Shown here: positions 62,901-64,000 of the stretch, one piece after another
Layout: each line of letters begins with the position of its first letter
Numbering within the stretch: position 1 is the stretch's first letter
Source: Malus domestica
Lineage: Eukaryota; Streptophyta; Magnoliopsida; Rosales; Rosaceae
Assembly: GCF_042453785.1 (NCBI RefSeq)
Contig: NC_091673.1
Coordinates: 7,399,001-7,463,000, forward strand
Length of the DNA: 64,000 nt
Direction: 5' to 3'
Made by a program: the position numbers and the translations under genes
The notes under the pieces: generated by a model
The model's database searches: none
Told to the model about the DNA's origin: nothing
What the model saw: the letters and a program-made list of their open reading frames with translations, nothing else

Positions 62901-64000
62901 TTAGCATTTGTCGCCATGCTCGCTTAAAAGCTATTGACATCAATCAATATGCTCGCTCGAAAGTTGTTGGTATTTGTTGACATGCATGCAATATGACTCG
63001 AAAAATGACCCTAGGCCTATCACGACTCAATGAAATGCCAATTTGGTAACTATTTTGTCCAAAATATTTTGCGTGCTACTTGCGCTATTCTTACTGACCC
63101 TCCCAATAATATTTCTTAGATTTGCCACTGCAGTGTCATGTAATAAAGTTAAAATGCATGATATTGTATAATTAGTTTGAGAGACTGTTGTAGTGTCATT
63201 CTGTTGTATGGTATGACAACGCATGATTAACTTAAGATATTGTCATAGTGATAAATATATCGTGGTCGTATGTATGTGCATATATATATATGCAAGTGTC
63301 TCTTTCACAAAGTGCGCAAGGAAATCTTGTTCTTGCTGGGTTGCTGGTTGGTCAAGAAACTTAATTAAGTGATCATTGGCACAAATTAAACCATATTTTA
63401 TATTAAATGGAGTTTCAGAAAAGATGCCACTTTATTTTGCACCAATATGGAGCAAATGGCACTATACTGGCTTCAATATTTTTCTGCTTAGGGGCATCGT
63501 GGCCTCAATTCACGATAATGATTAGCCCGTCTTAATCTTAAATATTTCAAAAAATCTGCAAACTCTGCCATTACCTTTTTTAAGCATGAATCCTCTTATG
63601 TCACTGAGTGCATGTCATCTATCTAGTGGCCTTGTTAGATATTGGAGTGATTAGAAAGTAGATTAAGGACTAATTCTTTTGTTAAAGTTAGATGTTCCTT
63701 CGAGATTAATTAGCATCATGAACGTTCCTTAATTGTGATGTTAAACTTAATGTGGGTTAGAATCTCTCTAATTTCATGTTTAAAACATAACAAAAAACCA
63801 AGAGTGAAAACCACGCACTAATGAAATGGAGACAAAACACACTGCTTGTGTAAGCTGATTGCTAATGTCAATGTAAACAACACAAGGATGTTTTGTCCTT
63901 CTCTTATTGCATCATGAGTTATTTAATACTAGTGAAAGAAGAGATTTTTCAAGATGACTGAAACAGGGAGCGTTACGCTACGTTATACAATTGGAGAAAA
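59961..64000. other. right part of copy 2, no gene
   Basis: Equivalent to 34515-38566. Contains a MITE (about 60912-61080), the hAT-like element (about 61255-61653, changed relative to copy 1) and AT-rich DNA. Relative to copy 1 it has lost about 14 bp near 62141 and a shorter block near 63130, and has a shorter TA run near 63283. Nothing coding recognised. Confidence 0.5.

Larger units (their letters stand above)
50405..64000. repeat. segmental duplication, copy 2 (runs off the right edge)
   Basis: Direct copy of 17066-18422 joined to 26325-38566, offset about 25.44 kb. It lacks 18423-26328 (7,906 bp), including the receptor kinase. The join at 51767-51770 (AATC) shows four bases shared by both breakpoints of copy 1. 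It carries the same SINE, MITEs, solo LTR with GAAAG, Mutator-like MITE with GGAGAAATT, and RING gene. Divergence is about 1-1.5%, except for an identical tract 57936-61038. Confidence 0.93.

Overview
This window is nuclear DNA of a flowering plant. It has AT-rich intergenic DNA, genes with many introns using GT-AG splice sites, a Ty1/copia retrotransposon, solo and partial LTRs, and many small inverted-repeat elements. Several of the small repeats look, from memory and not from a search, like families abundant in apple and pear, so a Rosaceae (Maleae) source is my best guess. Exon models were built by hand from splice sites and frame continuity; in every multi-exon model the exon lengths sum to a whole number of codons.

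Layout. 1-3600 is the non-coding interior and 5' LTR of a minus-strand LTR element that runs off the left edge. Its first 600 bp contain three consecutive stem-loops with an invariant apical loop on different stems. 5688-12497 (minus) is a complete 8-exon gene for a 1,848-residue coiled-coil, tail-anchored protein matching the trans-Golgi SYP41-interacting protein TNO1. 14740-16375 (minus) is a RING E3 ligase gene of the AIRP2/At3g47160 type. 19622-24696 (minus) is a 14-exon malectin-like/LRR receptor kinase (At1g67720 type). 33039-34514 (plus) is a second RING ligase gene of the same family. 40234-46030 (minus) is a young copia element with identical LTRs, unusual TA...TA LTR ends and one nonsense codon in RNase H. 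48695-50083 (plus) is a type-B response regulator (ARR11-like) cut off just after its receiver domain.

From about 50,100 to the end of the window the sequence is a second, direct copy of the 17.07-38.57 kb region, about 1-1.5% diverged. It carries an identical third RING ligase gene at 58485-59960 but lacks 7.9 kb that contains the receptor kinase. The join to the ARR11 fragment is a patchwork of short pieces from the same locus, joined at 3-5 bp microhomologies. A 3.1 kb stretch around the RING gene is identical between the copies although both flanks have diverged, which suggests gene conversion or an assembly artefact.

The genes do not form a pathway cluster. They share plant signalling and trafficking themes: ubiquitin ligases of an ABA-response family, a receptor kinase, a cytokinin-type phosphorelay receiver and a TGN tether. 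The strongest stories are structural: segmental duplication, a rearrangement that made a receiver-only ARR, presence/absence of a receptor kinase, and the structured non-coding element at the left edge. I saw no CRISPR, tRNA, rRNA or bacterial-type operon.
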